A program made the translations under genes and the position numbers. Below are positions 35,568-46,559 of a stretch of 64,000 bases of DNA, in pieces. The notes beneath the pieces are model-generated. The model did not search any database. It was not told the origin of the DNA and worked only from the letters and a program-made list of their open reading frames with translations. The stretch lies in the NCBI RefSeq assembly GCF_000340215.1, contig NW_006921533.1, positions 4,428,979 through 4,492,978 on the forward strand, given 5' to 3'. Within the stretch, counting starts at the first letter, position 1. Every line of letters starts with the position of its first letter. This DNA is from Pseudocercospora fijiensis CIRAD86 (lineage: Eukaryota; Ascomycota; Dothideomycetes; Mycosphaerellales; Mycosphaerellaceae).

Positions 35568-36100
35568 ATAGCCTATAGTAGATAGATAGATATAGCACTC
35601 TAAGATATTATAGCATCTTAGTAAGCAAGGGTCTACGTAGAGATAGCGAAAGGTAGTAAAGTATAAGACTTAGAATACTCTCTATTATTAATCTAATAGT
35701 AAGTAATTAGCGTTCTAACCGGTCGAGTAGTATAGTCTATAATTAATCTAATTAATCCGGACCCCTCTAAATTAAATTAGATTACTAGGACCCCTAGATT
35801 AGATTAAATTAGATTGCTTTAATAGGGGCTAAATTAGATTAGATTAGATTACTTAATTAGTAGGACTAGGCGAGATTAGATTAGATTAAATTACTAAGCC
35901 TACCTAATTTAGCCCTTTAGCCCCTTCTAGGGGGGGAATTAAATTAGATTGCTTTAGAAAGTTTAAAGGGCTAGATTCAAGATTAAATTGAATTGCTTTA
36001 GAAAGGGGCTGGATTGAATTGAATTAAATTGCTTAGTCAGCAGGAATAAGCCAGATTGGATTGGATTGAATTGCTAAGCTAATCTAGATTGCAATCCCGG
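35568..36100. repeat. AT-rich minisatellite-like block marking the RIP boundary
   Basis: Imperfect (A/G)ATT(A/G)(A/G)ATT repeats fill about 35740-36100. Two 80-bp copies 180 bp apart (about 35821-35899 and 36001-36079) align without indels. The left copy has TA at nine sites where the right copy has TG or CA. The left half is therefore RIP-altered and the right half is not. No gene seen. Confidence 0.8.
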
Positions 36101-36308
36101 ATTGATTGTGGACTACACTGCGGTCGAGAAACTTCTCATTTGATATGCAGTCGTCACTTCTTAACATTGTCTACGCCGGCTCCGGGCTGAGCTTGCTTGT
36201 TCGGCCCGAGGCAACTAGGCCTAAAAGTCTTGAACAGGTTCTACTGTGTACCTATATGTACTCTTTCGATCAACCTTACAATTGGCATCCCAACTGCCGT
36301 CCCGTAAC

Positions 36309-38210
36309 ATGTCTGGAACATGGCAATCAATTGCAGCTCGCAAGCAGCAGGAACGAGCCTCTCGTATCCCCGAAGCGTGGCGTTTGACGGCATCTCAGGT
36401 CGATGGCAGCGGTAGCAATGTTCTCGACGTGCCTAGGACCTGCGGCCTTCTCCTCGACTCTGAGCTCAAAATAACTGAGGATTACGATGCCACCAGCCTG
36501 CTAGGAGAACTTGCAATTGGCAGTTTGAAAAGCGAGCACGTCGTTCGCGCCTTCTGCAAAAGAGCCGCGCTGGCACAGCAACTCACGAACTGCTTGACCG
36601 AGATCCTATTTGAAGACGCGCTTGCACGAGCCAGGGAATTGGACGACTATCTGGCAACTCACGGCCGGCCTATAGGACCATTGCATGGCTTACCGATATC
36701 TTTAAAAGATACATTCAAGATACGAGGCTATGATGCTTCTATTGGCATCGCAGGCTTGTGCTTCAAGCCAGCAACGAGCAATTCTGCACTCGTAGATCTG
36801 CTACTATCTCTGGGTGCAGTGCTATTTTGTAAGACCAATGTGCCGCAGGTAATTTGATTTCCGAAGGGTGTCCTGCAAGAGTTGGTGCTGACATCCTCGA
36901 TCTTGCACTAGACTATGATGGCCCTTGATAGTCATAACAATGTGTTTGGTCGAACTCTCAATCCGGCCAACAAGAGGCTGACCGCTGGAGGCAGCTCGGG
37001 TGGCGAGGGTGCTCTCCTAGCTATGCGAGGGTCATTGCTTGGTGTTGGTACTGACGTGGGAGGCTCTGTGCGAATCCCCGCTGCATGCAATGGGTTGTTC
37101 GCTGTAAAGCCTTCTCACGGCCGGGTGCCATTCGCAGGGCAAGAAGGTGGGACCAAGCCAGGATCCAGTAAGCTCGGCATCGAGGCCACTGCTGGCCCCA
37201 TGGCCACCAGCTTGAGAGATTGTGAGCTGTTCCTGCGAGCCGTGGCAGACAGTCAACCCGAGTCGTTTGACCCAGATGTGGTGCCTCAAACGTGGGAGCG
37301 GCAAGTGCCATTGGATACGTCAAAGCCCCTTCGTGTTGGTATCGTCCGGACAGATGGGTTAGTTTTCCCAACCCTGTGCTCTCTCCTGATCAAGAAGAAT
37401 TAGCTAATCGCTCATGCTCTTGATGCACCAGACAAACCAAGCCTCTTCCACCCATAGAACGATTGATGGACCGGGTTGCACGGACCCTTCAGGCATCAAA
37501 TAGTTCCATCGAAGTCGTAGACGTCGATGCATCTAAGATCCTGTCTCAGGCCCTGAAGACCTTGAATGGCATCATTTCTATTGATGGAGCCAACTCCTGG
37601 TTTGACCATCTCGAAGCAACGCAGGAACCTCTCTCTCCGTGGTTGAAAGCGCGCCTGACTAGGAGACCTGAGAAGTCATTGGATGAGGTCCGGAAGCTAC
37701 AGGCACAGAAGCTCGAGCTGCAGACAGCCTTTCTCGAAGTTTGGAAGATTGCGGACGCCAACAGAGCGAACGACAAGCGTGAAACACTAAATGCGCTCAT
37801 TATGCCGGTCGCTCCACATCCTATACTGCCCATTGATCGATGGAATACGGTATGAAATTAAGCGAAAGCGAGTTCTAGCCGTCTGCTGTGTGCTGATCTT
37901 ATTATAGGTCAACTACACAGCTTCTCTCAATCTTCTTGACGTTTCAGCAGGCCTTCTCCCAGTTACCCATTTCAGTATGAATGATGCCGATGGTGATGTG
38001 CCGACATCAAAGCCCATCAACGGCTGGGACAAGATCAATCGCGAACACTGGACACAGGTCGATCGTGGAGAGTACATCGGAAGTCCCATGAGCATTCAGG
38101 TTGTCACGCCGCGCCTACAGGAGAGGAAACTGGCCGAGACCATGGCCATTCTGCATAAGGTGTTGGCACCAATGCGCCAACACAAGGGGCAGTCCGAAAG
38201 CAAATTGTAG
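36309..38210 (+). CDS. Amidase-signature hydrolase (acetamidase-like), four exons
   Basis: Exons 36309-36848, 36912-37357, 37432-37849 and 37908-38210 give 1707 bp (568 residues plus stop). Introns are 63, 74 and 58 bp with GT..AG ends and GCTAATC or GCTGATC branch sites in the second and third. The amidase signature follows exon 2: GGSSGGEGALLAMRGSLLG then GTDVGGSVRIPAACNG. The triad is intact: Lys133 (ISLKDTF), cis-Ser208 and nucleophile Ser232, with the 24-residue Ser-Ser spacing seen in fatty acid amide hydrolase. The family cleaves carboxylic amides to acid and ammonia; fungal acetamidases let small amides serve as nitrogen source. Length matches fungal acetamidases (about 540-570). I see no signal peptide or membrane segment, so it is probably cytosolic. 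The start was chosen because MSGTW..IAARKQ matches the usual N-terminus. Codon use and CpA/TpG content are normal, unlike the flanks. Exact substrate unknown. Confidence 0.92.
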
Positions 38211-38640
38211 CATGACGACTCAGCCTTCTCACACCCGGTAGATAGTGGAGATGACACCTCCGTACCGGCATAGCAACGAGCACGGCTGCAGATAGGACAA
38301 GTGGTGCGCCACAAATCGTGCATCGCCATGGTATTACCCTGCTCTGCCCTGTCTTCGTGGTAAAGCCGAGCCGACACCTTATTTTGAGGTGAGCGAGAGG
38401 CTCCAACAAAGATTTGCACGCACCGGAAGACTCCATTTTCAGGGTATGGCTATCCCGGCTGAGTGGCAATGCTCTATATTCTCCTCCCCGCGCGTTCCTT
38501 CAGTTAATGCCTAAAAGCAGCGGAGCAATAGTGAAAACCATTGGTAAGCTGCGGCTTTCATAAGCCATTTGAAGACCGCCAACAGTGCCTGTTATGGTCG
38601 CGTGCAACCAACACCGCGCATAGCCACGCTGAAAAAAAGC
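38211..38640. other. Unique downstream flank of the amidase; no gene assigned
   Basis: Normal base composition with CpA and TpG present. Overlapping minus-strand frames exist (38419-38096 and 38469-38104), one with a CPIC motif, but neither is supported. A poly-A-like GAAAAAAAGC occurs near 38631. RIP signs set in beyond about 38645. Confidence 0.5.
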
Positions 38641-38758
38641 AGCCATTATCGCTACCTAGACTCTCTATCCTAAGGACTCGAGTGCTTTCAAGGTTTTCTA
38701 GAAGGAGGATATCGGGTCCCGCAGCGATCTCGCAGGTAGTAAGTGAGTTAACTAAGAC
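38641..38758. other. RIP transition zone between the amidase flank and the Harbinger element
   Basis: Single-copy-like sequence in which TA replaces CA/TG progressively (CTACCTAGACTC..AAGACTAG), though the repeat starts only at 38762. This suggests RIP spread about 100 bp outward from the repeat. Confidence 0.5.
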
Positions 38759-39028
38759 TAGGGTCCCGTTCGGTCGTCCTATTATCGTAGGTCCACTTTA
38801 TTTAGATAACGCTGTCTACTACTATAATAGCGGTCTGTTCGGTTGTCGTCGTTATCGTAGTATATTATCGTGTCTAAATAACACTTCTTAAACTAGCTAA
38901 AGTAGATACTTATTTAACTCTCGCTTCTATACCTAAATATAGTATAGTATACTAAAACTATAGTTATCTAGCAAACTCGATCCTTCTGCTTAGTTAGCAA
39001 GATATTACCTGTTTCTTAGCCCTACGTA

Positions 39029-40405
39029 ATGCCGCAAGACCGTAATAAGGAAAGGCGTAGTAGTAGTAGTAGTAGTAACTCTAGTAAGGAGGTAGATCTA
39101 GCGGTAGGCGCCGGCGTACGTATATAGAAGGTCGCTCGAAGGAATACGTTATTAGTAATTATTATAGTGTCGCTCTTAATCTAGTAGTACGTAGAGGTTA
39201 TATCGAATAGCGTACGGTCGGTATATATAGACGAGAATAAGGGCGAGCGGTTTATATATAAGTTGCTAGACGGCGACGAGTAGCGTATATATCGATACTA
39301 TCGGTTTACTCTAAGTTAGTTTCTCGAGCTATATAGTATAATCTTTAAGGATAGCGATACGGTTAAGCGCAGCGGAAAGGAGGTACCTATATTGTCTAAT
39401 AGCAAGAATATTAGTAGCATTTAGAAGCTGCTTATCTTCCTTAATATAGTAACGAAGGCGCGTCTATATTACGATATTGCCGAAGACTTCTACTATTCTA
39501 TATCGACTATATCGGAGATAGTCTACGAAGTACTAGAAGCGCTCTTACTACTATATAAGAAGCTAGTTAAACTAGCGAGAGCGGAAGACTCGCTAGCGAT
39601 AAAGCGACAAGGAGGCAAATATTAGCCGTTCTTTAAGGACTGCGTCGGCGCACTCGATAGTACTAAAATACCGGCCTTTATTAGAACCGAAGAACAGCAT
39701 CGTTTCCGCGACTATAAGGGTGCTATATCGCAGAATGTGTTAGTAGTAGATAACTTTAACCGTTAGTTTATATTCGTTCTACCTAGATAGGAGGGCTTAG
39801 CGCACGATAGTACTATATTAAATAATGCTATCTCGAGGTATAGATTCAGCGCTCTAGAAGGGAAATATTATCTCGCTAACGCTAGTTATAGCAATACTAA
39901 TATTACCCTCGTACTATTTCGGAGCGTTAGATACTACCTAAAGGAGCAATACGAGGCTCTCGATAAGCTATAGAATAAGTACGAGCTGTTTAACCTACGG
40001 CATTCGTCTCTTCGTAACGTTGTCGAGCGGATCTTTAGTATTCTTAGACGACGGTTTAAGATCTTCCAAACAGCGCCGGAGTTTAACTATATTATATAGG
40101 TTAAACTAGTATACGTGTATACTGCGCTCTATAACTTCCTAACTAAGAAGGGCAGTTTATACTAAAAGAAGATAGCTCTATAACGCGATAAGACCTGCTA
40201 TTTTAATAGACGAGGGCCTAGTATCGATAGAATAGATATTAACCGCGAGGTTAACGAGATAGAGGCCTTTAGAGACTTAATAAGCGAGGATATGTTCCTT
40301 AAATATCGAGGATATATAATAGTAAATAGTAACAATAAATACGGGAGCGAATAGATAGGTAAATAGGAGGACGGGGATATAGTAGTATATAGTAAATAGT
40401 ACTAA
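39029..40405 (+). pseudogene. PIF/Harbinger DDE transposase (DDE_Tnp_4 / HARBI1-like), RIP-inactivated
   Basis: ATG at 39029 opens a frame of about 458 codons, followed by a Ser repeat (TAG/AGT run) and an N-terminal part with many TAG codons. The catalytic core shows Asp210 in GALDSTKIPAF (39656-39658; DGT expected, Gly to Ser by RIP), Asp260 in GLAHDSTIL (39806-39808) and Glu333 in NLRHSSLRNVVERIFSILRR (40025-40027). The block FNR.FIFVLPR.EGLAHDS is typical of the family. The product would be the nuclear transposase that cuts at the TIRs together with its Myb-like partner. Stops are TAG/TAA at Trp/Gln positions, so it is dead although the DDE residues survive. Confidence 0.9.
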
Positions 40406-40619
40406 AATCTAGCCTCTATCCTCTGCTTGCCCTATTCGTTGCCCTTCGTTATTATCTCGTCGGTTACCTCGAAATACTATACGTCTATTCTCGCTTAAAA
40501 GTTAAATAGTCTTAGCGTTTTAGTATAGATCTAAGAGAGGACGAAGTAGTCTAAGTAGAGCACGAAGCAGTAGGAGTAGAGGATTCAAAGCCCGTTTACT
40601 ATAGCGTTTCCGATAGGGT

Positions 40620-41840
40620 CTCCTCTTCTAAACCGCTCTACTACTCCGCCGTTGCTCCTACGTCCTCTTCTTTATCTCGACTAAATATCTTTACGATAAT
40701 CTCTTTAATCTACTTAACCTGCTTATCCTTAGTACTTCTAAGAAACAACGATACCTCGCCCTTATTAATTAACTTCCTCGCCGTAGCCCTACGATATCGC
40801 ATTGCCGGCTAGCGGTCTGTAAAGGCCTTCGTTCTTAAGACGAGCGCGAGTCGCTCGTAAGCGTTAGGAGGTTGTTGCGATAGTATCTTGTTACTTTCTA
40901 CGAGTTGCTTAGTAATACTATCTATAGACGAGGATATCTACGACGATGCTATCTTCCGCTTCTTCTCTTTCTCTTACCTAGCATAATTAAGGGCGGCGCG
41001 CTTCCTTAATGCTAGGGCGCGACTTCCTTCGGTATAGCTATTCTTAGAAGACTCGCTTTCCGCCGTAGAAGGTATCGGTAATAGCGACGGTAATAGCGAC
41101 GACGACCCTCTTATTAGCGTATCTATACTAAGCGCGTGCTTACTATTAGTAGCACTCTCGGAGAATAATAACCTTAGAGTCTCCTCGTTTACGAGAGGTT
41201 TATACCGGAATTTGCTATACTTCTTTACATTTAATAGTATAGTAAAGAACTCGTCTATTAAGGCCTTCTTAGCAACTAGCAATCTAGTCTTAGGGTACTT
41301 GCTCTATCTAGACTTAGTTATAAGCGCTATCTATAGCTTATAATCGTTCTATAGTATATGCTTCTTGCTATTTACCTTGTCCTTATTTACCTTCGCCCTC
41401 CGGTTATTAGGCGCGACCTTAGCGACCTTATTAACCGCTCGCTATATAGCATTAGGCTTAAAGCCACCCTCGAGGTCCCTCTAACTATTCGAACTGCTCT
41501 ATAGCAGTAACGACAACAGCGCCTATAACATGCCCTCCGTCTAACTTAACGTTACGCTATTAGCTCGAGAAGCCGCCGATCTACTACTCCTTCGACTAGC
41601 GACATTAATACGCGGTTCTAGCGTCTGCGAGCCCGGTAATATAGGATTACCTTGCGGCGTACTAAGGCGAGAATTTGGCGAAGAATGAGCCGGACTCGAA
41701 GGCGTAGGAGATAGCGAGAAAGAGTCGTTATTATAACCTAGACTTTAGCTCTAGTCGCTAGCTAAATCGAAGGGCGTAGACTCGTTAAATTACGCTAATT
41801 GCTACTAGAAGAGGGCATCATTAATTAACTCGTTACTAGC
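40620..41840 (-). pseudogene. Myb/SANT-like DNA-binding protein of the Harbinger element, RIP-inactivated
   Basis: The minus-strand reading starts in a Ser/Pro-rich leader near 41800-41600. It then has a domain with regularly placed stop codons at Trp-like positions (TEGML.ALLSLLL, ND YKL.IALI, KYPKTR; about 41560-41290), a pattern that fits a Myb/SANT-like (Myb_DNA-bind_3 type) domain. The open piece 41282-40974 follows, and a C-terminal Lys/Glu-rich helical part (RALALRKRAALNYAR, EKEKKRK) runs to about 40680. Convergent with the transposase. Role by family knowledge: TIR binding and nuclear import of the transposase. Confidence 0.7.
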
Positions 41841-42124
41841 AATAGCCTGCTACTAGCTATCGGATAATATATTAGATAGATCTATAGTCTTCTACGGTCT
41901 ATTCTATATACATCTAAACTAGTAAAGTCTTAGCGCTACGGCTTAGTAACACTACATCCTATAGGGGCTAATAACACGACAACTTAGCAACCGAACAGAC
42001 ACCTGTTATAGTAGTATTATAGCGCCAATTCTAACACGATATACAGTAGAGACAACGACCGTAGAAATCTACTATAACACTAGTTATCTATACTACGACA
42101 ACCGGACGACCGAACGGGACCTAG

Positions 42125-42240
42125 GGTAGAGTTTAGAACTCAATCTAGGTTAGGGGGTCGGGTTAGGCTCGGGGTTAGGGTTGCTAAGGGTCCGGGCTTA
42201 GCGGCTAGGGGGTTAGGGAGGATTAGGGTACTATCGGATT
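42125..42240 (+). repeat. Degenerate TTAGGG-rich (telomere-like) stretch
   Basis: Four exact TTAGGG and several one-off forms lie among G-rich sequence right after the Harbinger TSD. They are not a regular tandem array. Could be a decayed interstitial telomeric repeat or simple G-rich sequence. Confidence 0.4.
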
Positions 42241-43576
42241 TATTCGACCTAGTAAGTACCCTAATACTTCTACTAAATGTGTTTTTAGGTTAGATAGAGG
42301 CGTGCTTCTTTCTTACTTCTTTTTAAAGAGAAATAGTAAGAATCTAAAAATCTAACGTACTAGACTTAGAGTATATCTACTTCTATCCTAGTAGATCGGT
42401 AGATAGGTAGTTTCGTATATAATCTAGTAACTAATTCCTCTACCGACTTTTCTTACTAACTTAGCTAATTTACTTTCTAGTAGAAATAGATAGTAGTTAC
42501 TATATAAAATTTAATTGATAGTCTAAGCGCGGTTTGCCTACCCTAGGAAATATAGCTATATACTAAAAACTTAGTTTTTTAAAAATACGTTTTTAGTAGT
42601 TAGTCGATAATCCTCGTATATATAGATATACTTTTATCTACTAAATACTCTACTAAAGTCTAATCTATTTATCTTAGAAAAGATATACTATAGCTTTAGA
42701 CTCTCGGTAGGCGTTTTTAACTACCTTTAGGTCTACTAATCTACTAGGATAAAAGTAGATATACTTTTAGAAAAAGTAGTACTAGATTTTAGATTTTAGC
42801 CTTATCTAGATTAAATTATAAATAAGGCTATCTCTAATTGTTATAGTCTATAAGTAGGGAAGCGATAGCCTATAGGGGAAATAATTTACCCTCTTAGCTA
42901 ATCTACTCGTATCTAAGGACTCCTTAATCGGTAGAATTAATAAAGTCTAAATCGTATTATACTATTCTAAGAGTAGATTAAGAGTTTTATAAACTAAGAG
43001 CCTTAAATATAATCTATTTTTACTTCTAATTCTTTACCTATTTATAAAATAAGAAATAAGATCTTAGCCGCGCGATTAGTAAGTACCTTCTCGTAGTACG
43101 CGGTATAAGTATCCTACTAATAAGGGAAACTAAGACCTACCTCTAGATAAGCGCTTTACCGATCCCCTATTTACCGATCTCTTATAACTTAAAGATTTAT
43201 TTAGAATAATAATCGACGATCCGATAAATAATATATATTCCCTTTACTAATAGCTCTAAATAGTAGCTATATAATATATATACTAAAGTCTTTTATTACG
43301 AGTCTACTTATAACTAGGATTAGTAGCCTTATTCTAGAGACTTCTACTCAGACGTATAGCTTCCTATAGGGATCTAGAAGGGCTTACTAGACGGCGTCGG
43401 ACTATTACTCGACTTAGCCTACTTTTATCTAACTCTTTAGCGCTTTCTAGATATTCTCTTTCTAAAATATAAGGAGTTTTAGATTTTTAAAATATTTATC
43501 TCCTAGCTAGGGCCTATATCTAGAGATTTATATCTAGTTAGATAATAGATATATATAGGCTTATCTCCCTAGTATA
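42241..43576. other. RIP-altered AT-rich sequence, no gene seen
   Basis: No frame on either strand shows a recognisable protein. Composition is the most AT-rich of the window, with recurrent TAGTAGAT/ATCTACTA pieces and short inverted repeats. Probably an old, saturated repeat. Confidence 0.5.
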
Positions 43577-43581
43577 GATAT

Positions 43582-43773
43582 TATAAAACGGGTTAGTTAA
43601 GTAGGTAGATAGTATAGTTAAAAGCGTATAGTATTTAATAAGGTCTATAAAGAAGAGAGAGGAAGGTTAGGGAGTTAGGCTAATAGCCTAACGCTAAGCG
43701 CTAAGCCCTATCTAAGGCATTAAGACCCTAGCTTTACTTAGCCGGTTATATGCCTTTTATATACCCTCTAATA
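43582..43773 (-). repeat. Solo LTR of the A family, minus strand
   Basis: The reverse complement matches the A LTR (TATTAGAGGG..AAGCTAGGGTCTTAATGCC..GTTTTATA). 5-bp TSDs GATAT lie at 43577-43581 and 43774-43778. With no internal sequence, it is best explained by LTR-LTR recombination. Confidence 0.85.
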
Positions 43774-43854
43774 GATATCTAGCCGGCGAAGCTAAGCGCT
43801 AATAAGGCGTAATATAAGGAGTAATAACGAGGGGTAGACCCCGCAGTAGTTCGG

Positions 43855-44264
43855 GTTGGTTTGGTTTGGTTTGCTAAGCCGAAACTCTAGTTTAGTTTGG
43901 GTTAGTTTGCTAAGCAACTATATAAGTAGCTGGTTCGAACCATATAATTTATCGGTTTTTAAGAAGTGTACGAATGTATACGTAGCTTCAAGCAAGCCCT
44001 TTGTAAGACTTAGTAGTGTAGCCGGCAGCGTAGCCGGCATTTTTAGTCCTTAGTACTTATAGAATTTTCGAATCCTACTTAGGCTACGTAGTTGTATAAA
44101 GGTACTTATATGACCTTAAATCTATAGACAATCAGCTAAGGGCACTAACCAATTAAAAGCATATATATATATATACAAGGTATTATAGTTTAGTTCGGAA
44201 ACTGCACTCCTTAGGTATGAATTTCATCCTTTCGTTTATAGTTTAATTCCCTAACTGCTTAGTA
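43855..44264. other. Left subterminal region of the hAT element
   Basis: GGTTTGGTTTGG runs (43857-43872), two TTTGCTAAGC motifs near 43868 and 43906, two GTAGCCGGCA(G/T) units (44019-44040) and (TA)n near 44163-44175. No gene; the open piece 43856-44053 is not supported as coding. Confidence 0.6.
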
Positions 44265-44800
44265 GAATGTCTTTATCTAGATCTAGGCAGAACTTATCGA
44301 TTTCCCTAGAAGTCCTCCTCCTTAAGAAGTTTATGCACTTTCCTACCGAACTATTCGACAATATTAAGTACTAGGATAGCTCCTCCCTCGGTATCGGTAT
44401 AGTATATAAAAGAGCTATAAGGCAGCTCTATAGAACGTTCTACCAGTTACTCGCTATACTAAGGCCGAATGCTAGTTCGTTCCTTAGAACTCTTAGTTAT
44501 TTAGGAGATATAAAGGGTAGGGTAGGTAGTAACTTCGTATTATATAAGGAGGTAGAGGCTGCTATAGAAGAGGCCTTTAACCTATAGAAGATAGTGAAAG
44601 ATATAGAGGCAGCTGCAGGTCTAGGTACCTAGTTAAATTTTCAGTAGGTAGAGTATAAGGATATTTAGAGGGAGTATTAGGTAGAGTTGCGAAGGCAGGT
44701 ATATAATATGCTCTAGAAAACAGGGATAGTGCCTATAACTATAACTATTAGGCTCTTTAACCTTCCTTATTTTTCCCTGTTTTCTTTTTATAAAAATCTA
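44265..44800 (+). pseudogene. Unknown ORF 1 in the hAT element (plus strand)
   Basis: ATG at 44265 opens a frame of about 175 codons with a handful of TAG/TAA breaks. Visible: SLSRSRQN start, a hydrophobic/Lys segment (EVLLLKKFMHFPTELFDNI), an amphipathic middle with Glu-rich helices (KEVEAAIEEAFNL), and a C-terminal Tyr/Phe-rich part. Not recognised. It is transcribed opposite to the transposase. Confidence 0.4.
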
Positions 44801-44857
44801 AACTAATACAAATCAACCGGAATGTCTATCTTCTTTTAGTTCTTTAAAAAACCTAGC

Positions 44858-44935
44858 AGCGTAGCTAGTAGCGTAGCCGGCAGCGTAGCCGGCAGCGTAG
44901 CCGGCCTTTTTACTCCTTAGTACTAACGGGATTTT
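44858..44935 (+). repeat. GCCGGC minisatellite block and longer direct repeat in hAT
   Basis: Four to five units of GTAGCCGGCAGC (first two decayed to GTAGCTAGTAGC). The block with its tail (TTTTTA.TCCTTAGTACT) repeats the segment at about 44019-44075, making a direct repeat of roughly 60 bp. Confidence 0.75.
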
Positions 44936-45482
44936 AGGAGACTTCCATTCCGTACGGCTAATAAAGCATACTATACTATATATATATGCTTAGAGAGTAT
45001 TTAGAGCGCGGTATGCAGCGCCGTATAACAGCGGCTTATTTCGTATATAGAAAAGCTTATAGATAACACTACGAACATCCTTTCTACTAGAACATCTATC
45101 CTACCTAGCACCGTCTCGAATATAGACATTCTAGCCTTTTAGAATCTAATCGAGTGCTTTAAAATCCTTGTCTATAATCGTTATACGCTTCGCGTAGATA
45201 GCTATAAGGTTGACCGCTAAAATAGTATTAGTATAGTCCGAAAAGAGGTAGAAGAGAAACATATATTCGAAGATACGAACTAGGTAGGCTTCTATAGCCT
45301 CTTAAAGGGCGCCTATCGCGGAGGCTTAGAAGCGAAGGTCCGTTCTATAATCCTAGGCAATTTCGCGAATAAGTCGTTAGAAAGGAGCTTTGCGGATTAG
45401 GAGCTAAGAACTCTTCTAATACTACCGAATCTTACGGAGGGCTACGGCTAAAGAAGGATTAGTAAAAAGACAGTAAGAATGC

Positions 45483-45527
45483 CGGCTACGCTACCGGCTA
45501 CGCTGCCGGCTACGCTACCGGCTATAA
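45483..45527 (-). repeat. GCCGGC minisatellite block in hAT, inverted orientation
   Basis: GCCGGCTACGCT repeated four times (two with ACCGGC). It is the reverse complement of the unit at 44858. Confidence 0.8.
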
Positions 45528-46559
45528 ATAGGACTTACTTCCTAGGCGCTATCGACGCTTCGTACGATTACTACTAGCAGTAGAAGCGCTAGTTATCGTC
45601 TTACGTAGAGCCTTGCCCGCCGTTGTCTTACGCGGAGCCTTGCTCGCGACGCCCTTTCTAGTACCGGAGCTAGCGGCAGTAGTAGCAGCCCTCTTACGTT
45701 AATATACTATACTCGTTCTACTATTTCCGGTCTTGTTATAACCCGTAGAAGCACTAGGTCCCTTCTTACGAGGCGTCGTAACTTAGTTAAGTAGACTCGC
45801 TATTATAAAAGTCGTCGAATTAAGGAAAAAAGTACGTTGCGAAGGTATACGAAGGCGCGCGTAAAGCGAGGGTATTACGGAGGTAGTAGATATAGAGCGT
45901 AGAGGTATAGGTATCGATACGAAGGTTAAATATAGCGGTAGTATCGCGGTGTCGCTAGGCAATAGAGTAAGCTTCGCGTAAGCCTATATTATAGTAACGT
46001 TAGAGTAAGGAAAGAAGGCAGGCACGGCTAAAAAAGGCAGGCACGGCTAAAAAAGGCAGGTACGGGAGACTTTGAAATATAGCCGGCATATATAGCCGGT
46101 ATAGTAATAGGCGAAAGCCTCCTTTTAATAAATAGCCGGCGTAATAATAGTATCTTACTATAGTATAGATATTCTTTAGTAATGCCTTTACTAGCTATAG
46201 TAATCTTATAAGTAACCTAGGCCTATTGCTAGTAAATATAAGAAATATCAGGTAGGCTATACTAAACAAGCTAGTTATTTAGCAGGAAAAGGCCTACTAC
46301 CGTCTCTATATGCCGGCTACGAGTGCCGGCTATCGCTCTAAATTCAACTCCGCCCTATCTCGGAGGCTAAGATACTAAGCGGAAACCCTATAGCTTATAT
46401 TTACTCGGTTATCGCGGAGCGCTTACAGGTAAGGTATTAGAAAAGAGTATAAAAAGTACGAGAAGAGTATCCTAGGATATAGGTCGTAAGTAAATAAGAG
46501 TAGTACGCCTAGTTATTTATATAGTACGTTACTCTATACGACTAAGAGCCTATATTATC

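Larger units (their letters stand above)
38762..42121 (+). mobile_element. PIF/Harbinger DNA transposon (3360 bp), complete but RIP-inactivated
   Basis: Perfect 18-bp TIRs GGTCCCGTTCGGTCGTCC lie at 38762-38779 and, inverted, 42104-42121. The 3-bp TSD TAG is at 38759-38761 and 42122-42124. Related TTCGGT(C/T)GTC motifs recur inside both ends (for example 38842-38854 and 41986-41997). It holds a plus-strand DDE transposase and a minus-strand Myb/SANT-like gene, the two-gene layout known for PIF/Harbinger. Confidence 0.92.

Noticed and set aside
36106..36387. Open frame 36106-36387 overlapping the amidase start
   Set aside because: Different frame from the amidase; it spans the promoter and start and shows no domain.
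37021..37371. Minus-strand open frames inside the amidase (37371-37021, 37304-37032, 37833-37546, 38095-37913)
   Set aside because: They lie opposite well-supported exons with the amidase signature and have no features of their own.
38096..38469. Possible RING-type fragment on the minus strand downstream of the amidase (CPIC motif)
   Set aside because: Only one Cys-Pro-X-Cys is present, the other zinc ligands are absent in the same frame, and two overlapping frames compete. Not enough to call a gene.
38541..38891. Open frame of 116 codons across the amidase flank and the Harbinger TIR
   Set aside because: It crosses a transposon boundary and has no recognisable content.
43856..44053. Open frame at the left end of hAT
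   Set aside because: It begins inside the TIR region and covers simple GGTTT and GCCGGC repeats.
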